DNA of 64,000 bases. It comes from Polyangiaceae bacterium. Its GTDB lineage: Bacteria > Myxococcota_A > Polyangia > Polyangiales > Polyangiaceae. The notes beneath the pieces are model-generated. The model did no database searches and was not told the DNA's origin. It worked only from the letters and a program-made list of their open reading frames with translations. Location: contig JACKEB010000012.1 of NCBI GenBank assembly GCA_020633205.1, positions 868,001 through 932,000 on the forward strand. The letters are read 5' to 3'. The translations under genes and the position numbers were made by a program. Positions 62,663-64,000 of the stretch are shown piece after piece (the stretch's first letter is position 1; each line of letters begins with the position of its first letter).

Positions 62663-64000
62663 GTGCAAGCAGCCTTGATCAGTTCAGCAAGCGCTCAGAC
62701 CCATCAGCCCAGCGAGGCCCACTCCGCCGAAGCCCGTGCGCCCCAACGCGCCCTCGCGTTCGTCCCGGAACTCTTCATCTACACCGAGGCGATGATGGTG
62801 GAGGGCCCCACGAGCGGTCGTGGGAAGCGCCCAAAAGACGTCGAACTGCCGGTGATGAAGCTGCGCTTCAACTACGGCGGGATCCAGGTGCGCCCCGAGG
62901 GCGACGGCGATCTCGACGACCTGGACTTCGATTTCGATCTCGACGGAGAGATCTCGAGCGGCCCCAAGTCGGACGTGGTGGACCGCGATCGGGCGGCCGA
63001 GGCCCGCGCCCAGTGCATGCTGGAGACCTTCGGGGCGGTGGATCTGAGCTGCGTGGAAGACGTGATCCCGCCGTTCGGCTCTGAGGCGGACTACCTGGTC
63101 CAGTCGAGCAACAACGCTCACTCTCAGTGCTCCTTCATGGCGCACGCCGTCCCGCAGCTCCGCAAGCTCGGGTGGCGCGTCGAGATCCACAAGGACTTCC
63201 CCTACCAAATCGTGGAAGGGCACGTGCCCTGGTACGCCGACGTCGATCAACCGGACGACGACGCGCCGGGTTGGTTCAGTCTCGAGCTAGGCGTCGAGGT
63301 GTCCGGTGAGCGGGTGAACCTGCTGCCGGCGTTGGTCGAGCTACTCGACTTCTGCCCCGACTCCGAGAGCCTGGACGCGCTGCTCAAGCTGCCTGCCCGC
63401 TACCGCGCGATCCCGGTTGGCCCCAATCGCTACCTGCCGATCCAGCCGGAGCGCCTGAAGCATCTGCTCAGCGTCTTGCTCGATCTGTATCGCGGCGGAA
63501 ACAAGGGCGAAGGCGGAGTCATCGAGTTCGACCCGGGTGCGGTCGGCTGCCTCACTCAGCTCGAGGACGCCATGGGCGAGGCCGGGACCCAGCTCAAGTG
63601 GACCGGCGCCCAAGACGTCGTGGAGCGCGCTCGCGCCTTGAGCCGCGCGCCAAGCTTTGTCTCCGAACCCGTGAGCTTGAAGGCGACGCTCCGCTCCTAC
63701 CAGCACGAAGGCCTCACCTGGATGCAGCACCTGCGAGAGCACGGCGCATGCGGGGTGCTCGCCGACGACATGGGCCTCGGCAAGACGCTGCAGACCATCG
63801 CTCACCTCACCAAGGAGAAGGAAGAGCACCGCACGGATCTGCCAAGCCTCGTGCTGGTGCCCACCAGCCTGATCGGCAACTGGCAGCGCGAGACGAAGAA
63901 GTTCGCGCCGCACCTGAAGATCTGCGTTTTGCACGGCCCCAAGCGCCATGAGCGCTTCGAGCGCGCCAGCAAGGCGGACGTCGTCCTGACGACGTACCCG
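62663..64000 (+). CDS. SNF2-family helicase, partial (C-terminus beyond window)
   Basis: The frame is open from about 62549 to the right edge, 446 codons from the GTG at 62663. About 330 residues of a bacterial SNF2-associated N-terminal region (FVPELFIYTEAMMVEG; GRPNRYLP-like VGPNRYLPIQPERL; a run of acidic residues near 90) precede the helicase core: LRSYQHEGLTWMQHLRE, Walker A ADDMGLGKTLQT, motif Ia LVLVPTSLIGNWQRE and the start of motif II region DVVLTTYP. The remaining helicase motifs lie outside. GTG 62663 is a guess; ATG 62792 would drop the first part. It should be an ATP-driven DNA translocase. Confidence 0.85.
   Translation, partial: MQAALISSASAQTHQPSEAHSAEARAPQRALAFVPELFIYTEAMMVEGPTSGRGKRPKDVELPVMKLRFNYGGIQVRPEGDGDLDDLDFDFDLDGEISSGPKSDVVDRDRAAEARAQCMLETFGAVDLSCVEDVIPPFGSEADYLVQSSNNAHSQCSFMAHAVPQLRKLGWRVEIHKDFPYQIVEGHVPWYADVDQPDDDAPGWFSLELGVEVSGERVNLLPALVELLDFCPDSESLDALLKLPARYRAIPVGPNRYLPIQPERLKHLLSVLLDLYRGGNKGEGGVIEFDPGAVGCLTQLEDAMGEAGTQLKWTGAQDVVERARALSRAPSFVSEPVSLKATLRSYQHEGLTWMQHLREHGACGVLADDMGLGKTLQTIAHLTKEKEEHRTDLPSLVLVPTSLIGNWQRETKKFAPHLKICVLHGPKRHERFERASKADVVLTTYP

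Overview
The window looks like chromosomal DNA of a high-GC member of the Myxococcota, probably the Polyangiales/Sorangium side. The clues are a eukaryote-type Ser/Thr kinase with a proline-rich tail, many lipoproteins with long Gly/Ser/Asn linkers, a cysteine-repeat secreted oxidase with a MYXO-CTERM-like tail, and a GH44 glucanase. No rRNA or tRNA gene, IS element, prophage or CRISPR array was recognised. This assignment is by gene style only; no marker gene is present.

Layout. 1-13.7 kb is mixed housekeeping and envelope genes: a quinone-reductase-like dehydrogenase, an alpha/beta hydrolase, a cytochrome oxidase subunit III-like protein, a DUF2914-like lipoprotein, htpG, TPR secretory proteins, a Ser/Thr kinase, and two tandem lipoproteins with formylglycine-generating-enzyme-like domains. 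13.9-20.9 kb is a tightly packed plus-strand block: a cNMP-binding/GGDEF diguanylate cyclase, an MlaE-like permease, a degenerate MlaF-like ATPase, then MoxR, DUF58 and transglutaminase genes. 21-26.6 kb holds lipid-related enzymes (crotonase, TesB), thymidine kinase, an aldo/keto reductase and a repeat-rich gap.

26.7-38.3 kb is the metabolic centrepiece: thirteen genes on one strand, most overlapping or nearly so, running ureD-A-B-C-E-F-G, a flavin monooxygenase, allantoinase, allantoicase, OHCU decarboxylase, hydroxyisourate hydrolase and a citrate-lyase/malate-synthase-like protein. Read together they would take urate through 5-hydroxyisourate, OHCU, allantoin and allantoate to ureidoglycolate plus urea, and urea to ammonia. 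The urate oxidase role is inferred for the monooxygenase, and no ureidoglycolate-cleaving enzyme was recognised.

38.6-50.6 kb has secreted proteins (a modular multicopper oxidase, GH44), hypothetical membrane proteins, a DTW-domain tRNA-modification protein, and a radical SAM/SPASM enzyme beside a small zinc-ribbon membrane protein. 50.7-62.4 kb carries a phosphofructokinase, an outer-membrane barrel with two carbohydrate-binding-like lipoproteins, a divergent five-gene family-5 solute-binding ABC importer, and an HDOD protein. The right edge enters a SNF2-family helicase gene.

Starts were chosen from visible ribosome-binding sites, signal peptides and overlaps with upstream stops. Several are GTG or TTG and remain uncertain where stated.
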